NCBI GenBank assembly: GCA_903831085.1
Contig: CAIKWE010000031.1
Location: 1-64,000 of the forward strand
From: an uncultured Verrucomicrobiota bacterium
Lineage (GTDB): Bacteria; Verrucomicrobiota; Kiritimatiellia; Kiritimatiellales; Tichowtungiaceae
Direction: 5' to 3'
Length of the DNA stretch: 64,000 nt
The translations under genes were made by a program, and so were the position numbers. This document shows positions 38,209-47,309 of the stretch, piece by piece; position 1 is the first letter of the stretch, and the number at the start of each line of letters is the position of its first letter. The notes below the pieces were generated by a model. It made no database searches and was not told the origin of the DNA. It was given only the letters and a program-made list of their open reading frames with translations.

Positions 38209-39076
38209 TCTGAATCTGCTCCCGGATCCGTTCGAGTTCGGTTTTGAACGCCACCACCTGCTCCGTGATCTTCAGATCGTTCGCCTTGGAACCGATCGTG
38301 TTGATCTCGCGGAAAAGCTCCTGCGACAGAAAGTCGAGCGAGCGTCCGGCGGGATCGCCGCCGCGCAGCATTTTTTTAAACTGCTGAATGTGGCTCTCCA
38401 GCCGCGTGATCTCTTCCGAAATATCGCTTCGTTCAGCGAACAGCGCGATCTCTTTGATGATCCGCTCATCCGCCGCGACATGTTTCAGTCCGGCGGATTC
38501 CAATCCCTGGAACAATTTCTTCCGGACATTGGAGGCGATCTGCGGCGCGCGCGCTTTGATCTTCTCCAACATGACTTCCAGCAGCGCAAGCCGCTTCAGA
38601 AAATCGGTTTCGAGCGCTTTGCCTTCGCGCAAACGCATCGCGTTGAGTTTTTTCAGCGCGGCGGTCAGCGCTTTTTCCAAGGTCTGGAAAAATTCCTCCG
38701 GATTCTGCTCCGTCGTCTGCATTTTCAGCAGGCCGGGCATCTGCAGCAGCAGCGAGGCGCTCAAATCGTCCTTGAGGTTCAGCTTTTTGGCCGCGCGGCG
38801 CAGTTTATTGACGGTTTCTTCGGCGCGCGGAAGGTTGATCTGCATCGTCGCGCCGCCGTTCGCGGCCTCGAGCTGCACGTTTCCGCTGATCCGCCCGCGC
38901 GAAATCTGTTCCTGAATGATTTTCTGAACACGCGACTCGAACGCCGCGAGCTGCGGCGGCAGGCGCACCACCGTATCGAGCTGTTTGCGGTTTACTGAAC
39001 TCAGCTCGACCGTCACCTGCACCTGTTCCGTACGGGCTGATGCCGCGCCGAAACCTGTCATGCTTTTAATCGCCAT
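38198..39076 (-). CDS. YicC family protein
   Basis: [12 protein letters not shown], C-terminus [48 protein letters not shown]. Confidence 0.93.
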   Translation of the reverse strand: [292 protein letters not shown]

Positions 39077-39078
39077 GA

Positions 39079-39924
39079 TTACCACCGGTATTCTGCATCG
39101 TTACCCGCCCCGGAAACCTCAACCCCCTTTGCCTCCAGCGAAACCATGCCTTTGGGGCTGACATCTATTAGCGCATAGACGGTATACGCTTTGTTGAGCT
39201 TTTTTTGTTCCGCTATTTTCTTAAAGAACGCGAGGCCTGCCGCCGGGAATTTGATCGGAGCGGGCAGGTGTCCTCTGCCGCAGGAAATGAAAGTGCTGTA
39301 TCCTTCGGCGGATTTCTGTTCGATTTTACCTGCATCATAAAATTCCAGCCCTACGATTTTTCCATTCAGTTGGTCGGGGAAAAGAACCGCGTCGCTGGCA
39401 GACACCTTTGGCTTGGCGGCTAAATCCGGAATCTCTGTCTTTACTGACCATTGGTATTTCCCCTCATCGTCGGCCTTTTTATATTCATTGCCTACCGCCA
39501 CAGAACGATTGGTGCCGCCGCCGACTTGAACATAGACTTCCTCCTGATCCTGGCGTTGCATTACGGAACTGTCCTCGTGTCCAGGTTCTGGAACAGATTT
39601 TAAAAAAAACCCGAGCCCCTCTTGAGCAAAAACCACCTGCTCCCCTGCGGAATCCGTGGTTACAGAGTAATCGCCCGATTCGCGGGGTTTTTCACTGGAG
39701 CGCAAATTGCCTGTGTACAGCCCGTTTTTCAGCTTTCGCACGAAGTATGTCCGGTTGAATTTAACTTTTATAATTTTCCCGGCCAGCTGGGCCCGCGCGG
39801 TTGCTACTTCCCTGGCTGCATATTCTCCGCCAGCCGGGGGCGGCAGCTTTTCGGCTGTTGCAGTAAGAATGAAGAAGCCGCTGATTACACCCGCCCATCG
39901 CCGAATCGTCTTTCCCTTATACAC
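39079..39924 (-). CDS. Hypothetical secreted protein
   Basis: Signal-peptide-like N-terminus (WAGVISGFFILTATA); no family recognised. Confidence 0.55.
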   Translation of the reverse strand: MYKGKTIRRWAGVISGFFILTATAEKLPPPAGGEYAAREVATARAQLAGKIIKVKFNRTYFVRKLKNGLYTGNLRSSEKPRESGDYSVTTDSAGEQVVFAQEGLGFFLKSVPEPGHEDSSVMQRQDQEEVYVQVGGGTNRSVAVGNEYKKADDEGKYQWSVKTEIPDLAAKPKVSASDAVLFPDQLNGKIVGLEFYDAGKIEQKSAEGYSTFISCGRGHLPAPIKFPAAGLAFFKKIAEQKKLNKAYTVYALIDVSPKGMVSLEAKGVEVSGAGNDAEYRW

Positions 39925-39936
39925 GGTGCTTCTCCT

Positions 39937-41133
39937 TTATTTGATACCCCGTCCCTTTTTCCACTCCGCGATCTGCTGCACGTCTTTATCGCCGCGACCC
40001 GAGACATTGATGATGAGAATATCGTCTTTTGAAAACTGTGCGCCGTTTTTGACAACCCACGCGATGGCGTGCGAGCTTTCAAGCGCGGGCAGAATTCCTT
40101 CCCACTGCGCGAGCTGGTCGAAGCCGGCGACGGCATCGGCGTCTTCGATGTAAGTGTACTCGGCGCGGCCGGTGTCGTGCAGCAAAGCGTGTTCGGGGCC
40201 GACAGAAGCGTAATCCAAACCGGCGCTGACGGAATGCGTCAGCAGAATCTGTCCGTCGTCGTCCTGCAGAACATAACTCTTCGTGCCTTGCAGCACGCCG
40301 ACTTTGCCGCCGGCGAAACGCGCGGCGTGTTTGCCGGGCTCGATGCCAAGGCCGCCGGCTTCGACGCCGATCAGACGGACGCCTTTGTCCTTTATAAAGG
40401 AACTGAAAATTCCGATGGCATTACTTCCGCCGCCGACGCAGGCGATAATGGCTGTCGGCAGGCGTCCTTCGGCTTTCAAAATCTGTTTGCGCGCCTCTTT
40501 GCCGATCACGCTCTGGAAATCGCGCACGATCATCGGGTACGGGTGCGGCCCGAAGGCGGTGCCGAGGACGTAGTGCGTGCCGCGCAGGTTGCTGACCCAG
40601 TCGCGCATCGCTTCGTTGATCGCTTCCTTGAGCGTCTGCTGCCCGGCGGTGACGGCAACGACTTTCGCGCCGAGGCTTTCCATGCGGAAAACGTTGAGCG
40701 CCTGCCGCTCCATATCGACCTTGCCCATGTAAACGACGCATTCCATACCGAAGAGCGCGGCGGCGGTGGCGGTGGCGACGCCGTGCTGGCCCGCGCCGGT
40801 CTCGGCAATCAGCCGCGTCTTGCCGAGCCGCTTCGCCAAAAGCGCCTGCCCGATGACGTTATTAATTTTGTGCGCACCGGTGTGGTTGAGGTCTTCGCGT
40901 TTGAGATAAATCTTCGGGCCGCCGAGTTGCGCGGTCATCCGTTCGGCGAACCAGAGCGGCGACGGACGGCCGACATATTCGCGCAGGTAATAATCGAGTT
41001 CTTTTTTGAAGCCGGGATCTTTCCGCGCCGTTTTATAAACGCGTTCCAGTTCGCGAAGCGGCTCTATCAGCGTTTCCGGAACAAAGACGCCGCCGTACGG
41101 GCCGAAGTGTCCTTGTTTGTCCGGCAGAGTCAT
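39937..41133 (-). CDS. trpB: Tryptophan synthase beta chain
   Basis: [55 protein letters not shown]. Confidence 0.97.
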   Translation of the reverse strand: MTLPDKQGHFGPYGGVFVPETLIEPLRELERVYKTARKDPGFKKELDYYLREYVGRPSPLWFAERMTAQLGGPKIYLKREDLNHTGAHKINNVIGQALLAKRLGKTRLIAETGAGQHGVATATAAALFGMECVVYMGKVDMERQALNVFRMESLGAKVVAVTAGQQTLKEAINEAMRDWVSNLRGTHYVLGTAFGPHPYPMIVRDFQSVIGKEARKQILKAEGRLPTAIIACVGGGSNAIGIFSSFIKDKGVRLIGVEAGGLGIEPGKHAARFAGGKVGVLQGTKSYVLQDDDGQILLTHSVSAGLDYASVGPEHALLHDTGRAEYTYIEDADAVAGFDQLAQWEGILPALESSHAIAWVVKNGAQFSKDDILIINVSGRGDKDVQQIAEWKKGRGIK

Positions 41134-41762
41134 CGCCTGGCTCTTTCGATAAACTGTTTCACCTTGCGGATATCTTTGACGCCCGGCTCTTTTTCGACGC
41201 CGGAACTAACATCCACGCCCCATGGTTTCACCGAGGCGATCGCTTCGCGCACATTTTCGGGGGTGAGCCCGCCGGCCAGCATCAACGGCTTGCCGACGGC
41301 GGTTTTCATCGCCATCGCGCGCTCCCAGCTGCTGACCTTGCCGGTGCCGCCGACGGTATCCGGATCGAACGTGTCAGCCAGCAGAACCGCAGGCTCGGGA
41401 TCAACCGCGCGCAGTATGTTGCGATTGACGTCCTCGCTCATGCGCGGCGAAAGCCAGACTTCCAACCCATGGAAGATCGGGCGGTTGATTTTCCAATCAT
41501 TGGAATTCATGTGGATCTGAACCACGTCAAGGCGGCAGGCGACGGCAACGGATTCGACTTCGTCGGCCGACGGCTCGACGAAAACGCCGACCTTTTTAAT
41601 CTGCTCGGGAATGCTCTTGAGCCAGCCGGTGACCTGCTCGGGCCGGACATAGCGCGGGGAGCGCGGCCAGAAAATAAAGCCGATCGCCTCGGGCTCTAAA
41701 GCGCAAATCTGCTCCAGATCGTTTTTGGAGCAGATTCCGCAGATTTTAATAAACACCTTCAT
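41130..41762 (-). CDS. trpF: Phosphoribosylanthranilate isomerase
   Basis: [55 protein letters not shown]. Confidence 0.95.
   Translation of the reverse strand: MKVFIKICGICSKNDLEQICALEPEAIGFIFWPRSPRYVRPEQVTGWLKSIPEQIKKVGVFVEPSADEVESVAVACRLDVVQIHMNSNDWKINRPIFHGLEVWLSPRMSEDVNRNILRAVDPEPAVLLADTFDPDTVGGTGKVSSWERAMAMKTAVGKPLMLAGGLTPENVREAIASVKPWGVDVSSGVEKEPGVKDIRKVKQFIERARR
41460..41505. repeat. Pair of palindromes, 31 bp apart, within trpF
   Basis: 41460 TTCCAACCCATGGAA; 41491 TTCCAATCATTGGAA. Confidence 0.85.
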
Positions 41763-41769
41763 AGGACTT

Positions 41770-41857
41770 CCGTGGAATATTGGAGTGTTGGAATACTGGA
41801 TTACTGTACGCCTGCTTTACCCGCCAATCCATCGTTCCTTTGTTCCATCATTCCGCG
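41770..41857. repeat. Inverted intergenic element related to the one at 29760-29862
   Basis: TGGAATATTGGAGTGTTGGAATACTGGATTACTG ... CCAATCCATCGTTCCTTTGTTCCATCATTCC. Confidence 0.6.
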
Positions 41858-41870
41858 CTCCTTCGGAACG

Positions 41871-42518
41871 CTATTTTTCCAAGCTTTCCTCCGCGAGTTC
41901 TTCGGCGATTTCTTCGGCGGCTTCGAACGCCATGTCGCGGCGGACTTCGCTGTCACTGAAAAAGAGCGGGTTCTGGCCGTCGGCCCAGGCGATGCGGACA
42001 TCCGTGATGCCGATGAAGCCGAGGGCGGCGCTCACCTGACGGGTCAGGGCGTCGCGATTGTCATTTTCCTTATAAATGCCGCCGGAGGCGACCAGCAGCA
42101 CGACGGTGGTGATGTTGTGCAGCGGCTTCGGACCGGCATCGGTCAATTCGAACATCATGCCGGGGGCCAGAACCTGATCCATCCAGGCTTTCATGATACC
42201 GGGAGCGGAAAAGTTCCACATCGGCATGGTCAGCACCAGCACATCAGCCTTTTTGAGTTCGTCGACCTGCTTCTGGACATAGTTCGCGGCCGCTTCTTCG
42301 GCTTTGGTCGGCTCATAGGCCGGATCAAACACCGGCATCCACATGCGGCGGAAAAGATCGTTGGAGTAGTAAGGCGGTTTGTCCTGATAAAGGTCGACGT
42401 TGTTGAGCTCCACGTCGGGGTTCAGTTCCAGCAGTTTACCGAAAAAGCGGGCGGCGAGCTGCTTGGAAACAGACTGCTCGACCGGCTTCGGATTAGCGCA
42501 TACATGCAAAATATTCAT
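41871..42518 (-). CDS. FMN-dependent NADH-azoreductase / NAD(P)H oxidoreductase (flavodoxin fold)
   Basis: MNILHVCANPKPVEQSVSKQLAARFF, LVLTMPMWNFSAPGIMKAWMDQV. Confidence 0.85.
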   Translation of the reverse strand: MNILHVCANPKPVEQSVSKQLAARFFGKLLELNPDVELNNVDLYQDKPPYYSNDLFRRMWMPVFDPAYEPTKAEEAAANYVQKQVDELKKADVLVLTMPMWNFSAPGIMKAWMDQVLAPGMMFELTDAGPKPLHNITTVVLLVASGGIYKENDNRDALTRQVSAALGFIGITDVRIAWADGQNPLFFSDSEVRRDMAFEAAEEIAEELAEESLEK

Positions 42519-43148
42519 TCGATCATACTCCCCTGGGTTCGTTCTGTTTGGAAAATCAACGGCTGGAACTGTAACAGCGGCGCGGGGCGCGGCACAAGCG
42601 TTTCTTTGAGGCCTGTGGAAATTTCCGGCCCGCGCGGCAGACCGCAGGCCTGAGTCTTCAGGCTTTAGGCCGACGGCGACAGGATGCTTTCAGCCAGACG
42701 GCGTATTCTTTCTGATCGATTTCTACGGCAAATATTTATCGCTTCACTCGGCCAGCTTCTTGAGCGCGTTGTGATAGCGCCGCATGCCGCGTTCCGCAAT
42801 TTTCATCTGAAAATTGGCATTTGGGGCAGCAGCCTTCGTATGGCCGCCCCCGTTTGGGCTGCGGCCTTCTGCCTTTTGGCTTTTGGGCTTATCGGTCATG
42901 TGAGAACTGTGTTTATAACGTCCGATTTTGGCAAGTCCGGATTGTCGGCACCTCAAGCCTATAGCCTAAGGTCTATGGCCTAAAGCCTTCTCAAAGATCT
43001 GCCCCAGACAGGATTTTCTGCGCCTACGGCTTGCCCTTCGGGGCCGTCCTGTCAACGACAGTCCTGCCTCACTGCGCTGCGCTTGTGTGAACCTAAGGTT
43101 CTCATCCCGTCCTCATTCATCATTCATAGTTCATCATTCTGAATGTGG

Positions 43149-43222
43149 TGCCTCGGACAGGAGTCGAACCTGTAACCCTCAGATTCGAAATCTGATGCTC
43201 TATCCAGTTGAGCTACCGGGGC
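43149..43222 (-). tRNA. tRNA-Arg (TCG)
   Basis: Reverse: GCCCCGGTAGCTCAACTGGATAGAGCATCAGATTTCGAATCTGAGGGTTACAGGTTCGACTCCTGTCCGAGGCA. Confidence 0.93.
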
Positions 43223-43382
43223 GTTTGGAAGTGATGAACGATAAGCGATGATCGCTGAATGTGCGAAGAGATTTTTCACCACAGAGTCCACAGAGGACAC
43301 GGAGAAGATTTGTCTCTCGCAAAGACGCCAAGTCGCAGAGATTTTATGCGCATTTTGCGCCCTTTCGCGGCAGAATACTCCC

Positions 43383-43490
43383 ATGGATCACCTGACTCCA
43401 AAGATGCGCTCATGGAATATGTCGCGGATACGCGGAACAGATACAAAACCCGAGGTTCTCGTCCGCTCCATGTTGCACCGCGCCCCATAG
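43383..43490 (+). pseudogene. vsr: N-terminal remnant of a Vsr very-short-patch repair endonuclease
   Basis: MDHLTPKMRSWNMSRIRGTDTKPEVLVRSMLHRAP*; matches the Vsr N-terminus (T-x-x-x-RSxxMSxIRGxxTKPE) then stops. Confidence 0.7.
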
Positions 43491-43596
43491 AAACTAGGCG
43501 CCGTTCCATATAAGAACATTTGTTCGCCTTGTTCTGGTATTTTTACAGCGTGCGATTATGCTCGGCCTGCAAAGAAGCCAAGGACACAACGCCGCT

Positions 43597-44589
43597 ATGC
43601 GATACTGGTGGGTTAATCATAATCAGACATTCCGACAAGAATTTGGCGGCGGATATATCTGGTGTCCAAAGAAGAATCGCAACGGGCAGCAAAACCACTT
43701 CTATGAAACGGTGCGAGAGGTTGCTCCGGGAGATGTCGTTTTCTCTTTTTCCGACACCCGAATTCAAGGATTTGGGTTCGCAAAAACCCACTGTTATTCA
43801 TGCCCAAGGCCAAATGAGTTTGGTCGAATTGGCGATTCTTGGGATCACAGCGGCTGGCGCGTAGATGTTGCCTTCCAAAAGCTCGCCATTCCTCTCCGCC
43901 CCATAGATTACAAGGATCTTTTTGCCCCGCTTCTTCCAGAAAAATATGCGCCGATACGGGCTGAAACTGGCTATGGAAACCAGGGAGCTTATTTTTCAGA
44001 AGTTACTAAAGCCATCGCCCTTTTAATCGCCAATCTTTCCGACCCAACACTTATTCATCTTTTTGATACGCACACGGCCAACGAAACGCCGGGCGGATAT
44101 GAAACGGCCGCAACGGCTCCGTTGTGCTCTATTTTAGAGTGGGAAGACCAACAGCAACGGATCATAGAAAGCTCCACTGAGGTTTCAGAAACCACACGAA
44201 AAGCCCTTGTCTATGCGCGAAAAGGACAGGGCCTGTTCAAACAGCGTGTTTCTGAATTTGAAAAAGCTTGTCGTATTACTCGGGTCAACAACCCTGCTCA
44301 TCTAATCGCAAGTCATATAAAACCGTGGCGCGAGTCAAATAATGAGGAACGTCTTAGCGCCGGGAACGGCCTTCTCCTTACGCCATCTATAGACCACCTC
44401 TTTGATCGAGGCTTTATCACCTTCGCGGATGATGGCGAGGTTGCTATATCGCCTGTGGCCGATAAAGTTTCGCTCGAACGAATGGGCGTAAAAACCGTTG
44501 CCCCGCTATTCGTGGGGAGTTTTAACTCCGATCAAAAATATTTTCTCCGCTATCACCGAGAGGAAATTTTCCTACAAGCCGCCTCTTAG
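43597..44589 (+). CDS. HNH endonuclease, restriction-type, with N-terminal EVE/PUA-like region
   Basis: MRYWWVNHNQTFRQEFGGGYIWCPKKNRNG..PGDVVFSFSDTRIQGFG; C-terminal LIASHIKPWRESNNEERLSAGNGLLLTPSIDHLFDRGFITF. Confidence 0.8.
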   Translation: MRYWWVNHNQTFRQEFGGGYIWCPKKNRNGQQNHFYETVREVAPGDVVFSFSDTRIQGFGFAKTHCYSCPRPNEFGRIGDSWDHSGWRVDVAFQKLAIPLRPIDYKDLFAPLLPEKYAPIRAETGYGNQGAYFSEVTKAIALLIANLSDPTLIHLFDTHTANETPGGYETAATAPLCSILEWEDQQQRIIESSTEVSETTRKALVYARKGQGLFKQRVSEFEKACRITRVNNPAHLIASHIKPWRESNNEERLSAGNGLLLTPSIDHLFDRGFITFADDGEVAISPVADKVSLERMGVKTVAPLFVGSFNSDQKYFLRYHREEIFLQAAS

Positions 44590-44849
44590 CCGAGAACGCG
44601 ATGTATATCTTCGGTTGTTTCGATGTAGCCTCCCTCGCCCAACTGCTTTTTGATGTTCCGAATAATTCTGCGGTAATACCTCAAGATCGCTTGCGCCTCC
44701 TCGACACCGTTTACTTCGGCAATGTGTCCATACGAAACGCCGTGTTTGTAGTAGCCAACGGGTTCTTCGTACAGCGCCACGCGACAAGTCAGCCCGTCGA
44801 GCACTTGTCCCCACTCCTGCTCGTTCAACTCTACTTTTGGTTTTTTCAT
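44586..44849 (-). CDS. Small hypothetical protein
   Basis: 87 aa, acidic/basic mixed, MKKPKVELNEQEWGQVLDGLTCRVALYEEPVGYYKHGVSYGHIAEVNGVEEAQAILRYYRRII. Confidence 0.6.
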   Translation of the reverse strand: MKKPKVELNEQEWGQVLDGLTCRVALYEEPVGYYKHGVSYGHIAEVNGVEEAQAILRYYRRIIRNIKKQLGEGGYIETTEDIHRVLG

Positions 44850-44945
44850 GTCTGTAGTATCCCGGCTTTTCGTTTGGTTTTCTACAGACTATCGGTCTCA
44901 TTTTCGGATTTGTCCACGGACGATGAGTCCAGTTGCGTAGAGGGG

Positions 44946-44982
44946 TTCCAAGGTTTGGAAGATTTCTTTCCAAACATCGGGA
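44946..44982. repeat. Pair of palindromes upstream of the NERD gene, starts 22 bp apart
   Basis: 44946 TTCCAAGGTTTGGAA; 44968 TTCCAAACATCGGGA. Confidence 0.75.
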
Positions 44983-45017
44983 AGACGGGCATGCTCCGAA
45001 AAATCCGGAGAATAAAC

Positions 45018-45878
45018 ATGGCGGCTGAAACTGTGGTTCCCGACTTTTTTGTACAAATCCTGTCGAAATATTGGTGGATGCTGCTAATCCCTGCGATTCC
45101 GCCTTTGATGAAAATGTTCGCGCCACTGATTAAAGGCAAGGTCGGCGAGGGCGTGGTGAATCTGGCGGCGAAACTCCGGCTCGACCCGAACGTGTACCAC
45201 ATGATGAAAGATGTGACGATCCCGTCAAAAACCGGCACGACGCAGATCGACCATGTGATCGTTTCAAAGTTCGGCCTGTTCGTGATCGAAACCAAAAATT
45301 ACAAGGGCTGGATTTATGCCGACACCAAAGACGCCAAATGGACGCAGGTTAATTTCAAACAAAAGAACCGTTTCCAAAACCCGTTGCGCCAGAACTACGC
45401 CCACATTTGCGCGCTGTCCGAACTGCTCGAACTCCCGAAGGACAAAATCCTCGGCGTGGTCTGCTTCATGGGTGATGCGAAGTTTAAAACCGAAATCCCG
45501 AGCGGCGTTTTTCTGGAAGGCCGCTACGTCAACTACATCCAGTCGTTCCAGACTCCGGCTTTCTCCGAGGCCGAGGTTTCCGGCATTATTCAGAAACTTG
45601 AATCCGAACGCCTTGAGCGCGGGTTCAAAACCAACCGTCAACATATCTGGCAACTCAAGGATCGCCATTCGACCGGAGGGTTTCGCTCCGTCGAACCCGG
45701 CGGCGACGGAGCGCCGCCCTCCAAAAATGATTTTGCTGTTACTGGTTGTGCTAAAAGCGCCTGCCCGAAATGCGGAGCCGCAATGGTTCTACGAACTGCA
45801 AAAAAAGGCGCTAACGCTGGAAATCAGTTCTGGGGTTGCTCCCGCTATCCCGACTGCAAATCGATTCGCCCGGTTTGA
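45018..45878 (+). CDS. NERD-domain nuclease-related protein with C-terminal topoisomerase-type C4 zinc finger
   Basis: TGTTQIDHVIVSKFGLFVIETKNYKGWIYAD; CPKCGAAMVLRTAKKGANAGNQFWGCSRYPDCKSIRPV. Confidence 0.88.
   Translation: MAAETVVPDFFVQILSKYWWMLLIPAIPPLMKMFAPLIKGKVGEGVVNLAAKLRLDPNVYHMMKDVTIPSKTGTTQIDHVIVSKFGLFVIETKNYKGWIYADTKDAKWTQVNFKQKNRFQNPLRQNYAHICALSELLELPKDKILGVVCFMGDAKFKTEIPSGVFLEGRYVNYIQSFQTPAFSEAEVSGIIQKLESERLERGFKTNRQHIWQLKDRHSTGGFRSVEPGGDGAPPSKNDFAVTGCAKSACPKCGAAMVLRTAKKGANAGNQFWGCSRYPDCKSIRPV
45675..45722. repeat. In-frame hairpin between NERD and zinc-finger domains
   Basis: GGAGGGTTTCGCTCCGTCGAACCCGGCGGCGACGGAGCGCCGCCCTCC. Confidence 0.7.
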
Positions 45879-45995
45879 TGCGCCGGGTGAGGTCACCCGG
45901 CCTACAGTTTTTGCCACTTCGTTGCCTCGCATTCGCGAGGCCCAGCTCGACGCTGTCTCGGTTGTGCTTTCTCGTGTTTTTTGTGGCTATTCCGT

Positions 45996-46126
45996 TTCCA
46001 ATGCTCGGAACTATTCGCGGTTTGTTTGTGCTCTCTACGTGCTTTCGCGGCAAATCCGTTTCCGAAGATTGGAACCCTCTGCGCCCTCCGCATCTCCGCG
46101 AGAGATCTCTCTTCCGATGTCTGGAA
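45996..46126. repeat. Three degenerate palindromes upstream of the receiver cluster
   Basis: 45996 TTCCAATGCTCGGAA; 46060 TTCCGAAGATTGGAA; 46112 TTCCGATGTCTGGAA. Confidence 0.65.
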
Positions 46127-46307
46127 GTCCGCCCCGAGGTCCGCGGTCAAAATCCGGTGTGTTTGCCCCGTGTTTTGAAAATTCTCGGGATCGAGAGTTG
46201 AATTGTCGGGTAAAAATGATATATCTGGAAACTTGTGGCCGCTGTTTGTTTGATGCCGACACGATGTCCGCAAGCTGTAACAAGATATTAACAAAGGTGT
46301 TTAGATT

Positions 46308-46688
46308 ATGCCCCGTATTTTGATTGTAGATGACGCTCCGTCCATTCTGATGCTGCTCTCTGCGCTTTTGACCGGAGAGGGCTATGAAGTTGGCACGGCC
46401 AAAAACGGTGAAGAGGCCGTCAAGCTCCTGAAGGCCGAGACGTTCGATCTGATGATTTCTGACATTAACATGCGGCCCGTTAACGGGGTGGAGCTGCTGC
46501 GCAAGACCAGAAAATCCTATCCGAAGATGGGTGTCATCATGCTGACGGCCTACGAGACGATGTTTACCGCTGATCAGGCCACGGAAAACGGAGCCTTCGC
46601 CTACGTCGTCAAGCCCTTCAAGCGCGCCAAGCTGCTTGAGACGGTGCAGCAAGGGCTTGAGAAATACGGCGTCTCTGAAAAAATCTGA
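46308..46688 (+). CDS. Stand-alone response regulator receiver protein (1 of 3)
   Basis: MPRILIVDDAPSILMLLSALL..DLMISDINM..IMLTAY..YVVKPFKRAKLLETV. Confidence 0.9.
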   Translation: MPRILIVDDAPSILMLLSALLTGEGYEVGTAKNGEEAVKLLKAETFDLMISDINMRPVNGVELLRKTRKSYPKMGVIMLTAYETMFTADQATENGAFAYVVKPFKRAKLLETVQQGLEKYGVSEKI

Positions 46689-46841
46689 CCTTCGGGGCGG
46701 CGGCTCCGCCGGTCCGAATCGGGGGTTGAAAAAGCAGACGAAGAGGTGTAGCTTGATGGTTTGTGGGTTTCTTTTTCTCGATGCAGGAATGCCGCCCGCA
46801 GGTCGTAGCAAGATAGGTTGAAAGATAGAGGTGTTTAAACT

Positions 46842-47207
46842 ATGCCACGCATTTTGATTGTCGATGACGCGCCGTCCATTCTGTTGATGCTCTCGAAGCT
46901 TCTGACCGAAGAGGGGCACGCGGTTGCCACGGCCAAAAACGGCGAAGAGGCCGTCAAGCTCCTGCAGACCGAATCGTTCGATCTGATGATCTCAGACCTC
47001 AACATGCGGCCCGTTAATGGAGCGGATCTGTTGCGCAAGACCAGAAAATCCTATCCGAAGATGGGCGTCATCATGCTCACGGCCTACGAGTCGATGTATA
47101 CCGCCGAACAAGCCGCAGAAAACGGAGCCTTCGCTTATATCGTCAAGCCCTTCAAAACCGCTAAGCTGCTCGAGACGGTACACCGCGGGCTTGCGTATTA
47201 CGTATAA
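46842..47207 (+). CDS. Stand-alone response regulator receiver protein (2 of 3)
   Basis: MPRILIVDDAPSILLMLSKLL..DLMISDLNM..IMLTAY..YIVKPFKTAKLLETV. Confidence 0.9.
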   Translation: MPRILIVDDAPSILLMLSKLLTEEGHAVATAKNGEEAVKLLQTESFDLMISDLNMRPVNGADLLRKTRKSYPKMGVIMLTAYESMYTAEQAAENGAFAYIVKPFKTAKLLETVHRGLAYYV

Positions 47208-47309
47208 ATGTAAACTCCGGGGCGGCTTCATCGGGAGCGGTCTCCCTGTGCAGACACGGCTCCCGCCATCTATAACGGCGCGTATAGAAACGGAAGGGGA
47301 ATTTAAATC

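Noticed and set aside
40069-41520. 483-aa plus-strand ORF opposite trpB/trpF
   Set aside because: Antisense to confident trp genes; shadow ORF.
43149-44589. tRNA-Arg as integration site for the nuclease island
   Set aside because: The nuclease side is at the tRNA 5' end; no repeated tRNA 3' end or integrase was seen.
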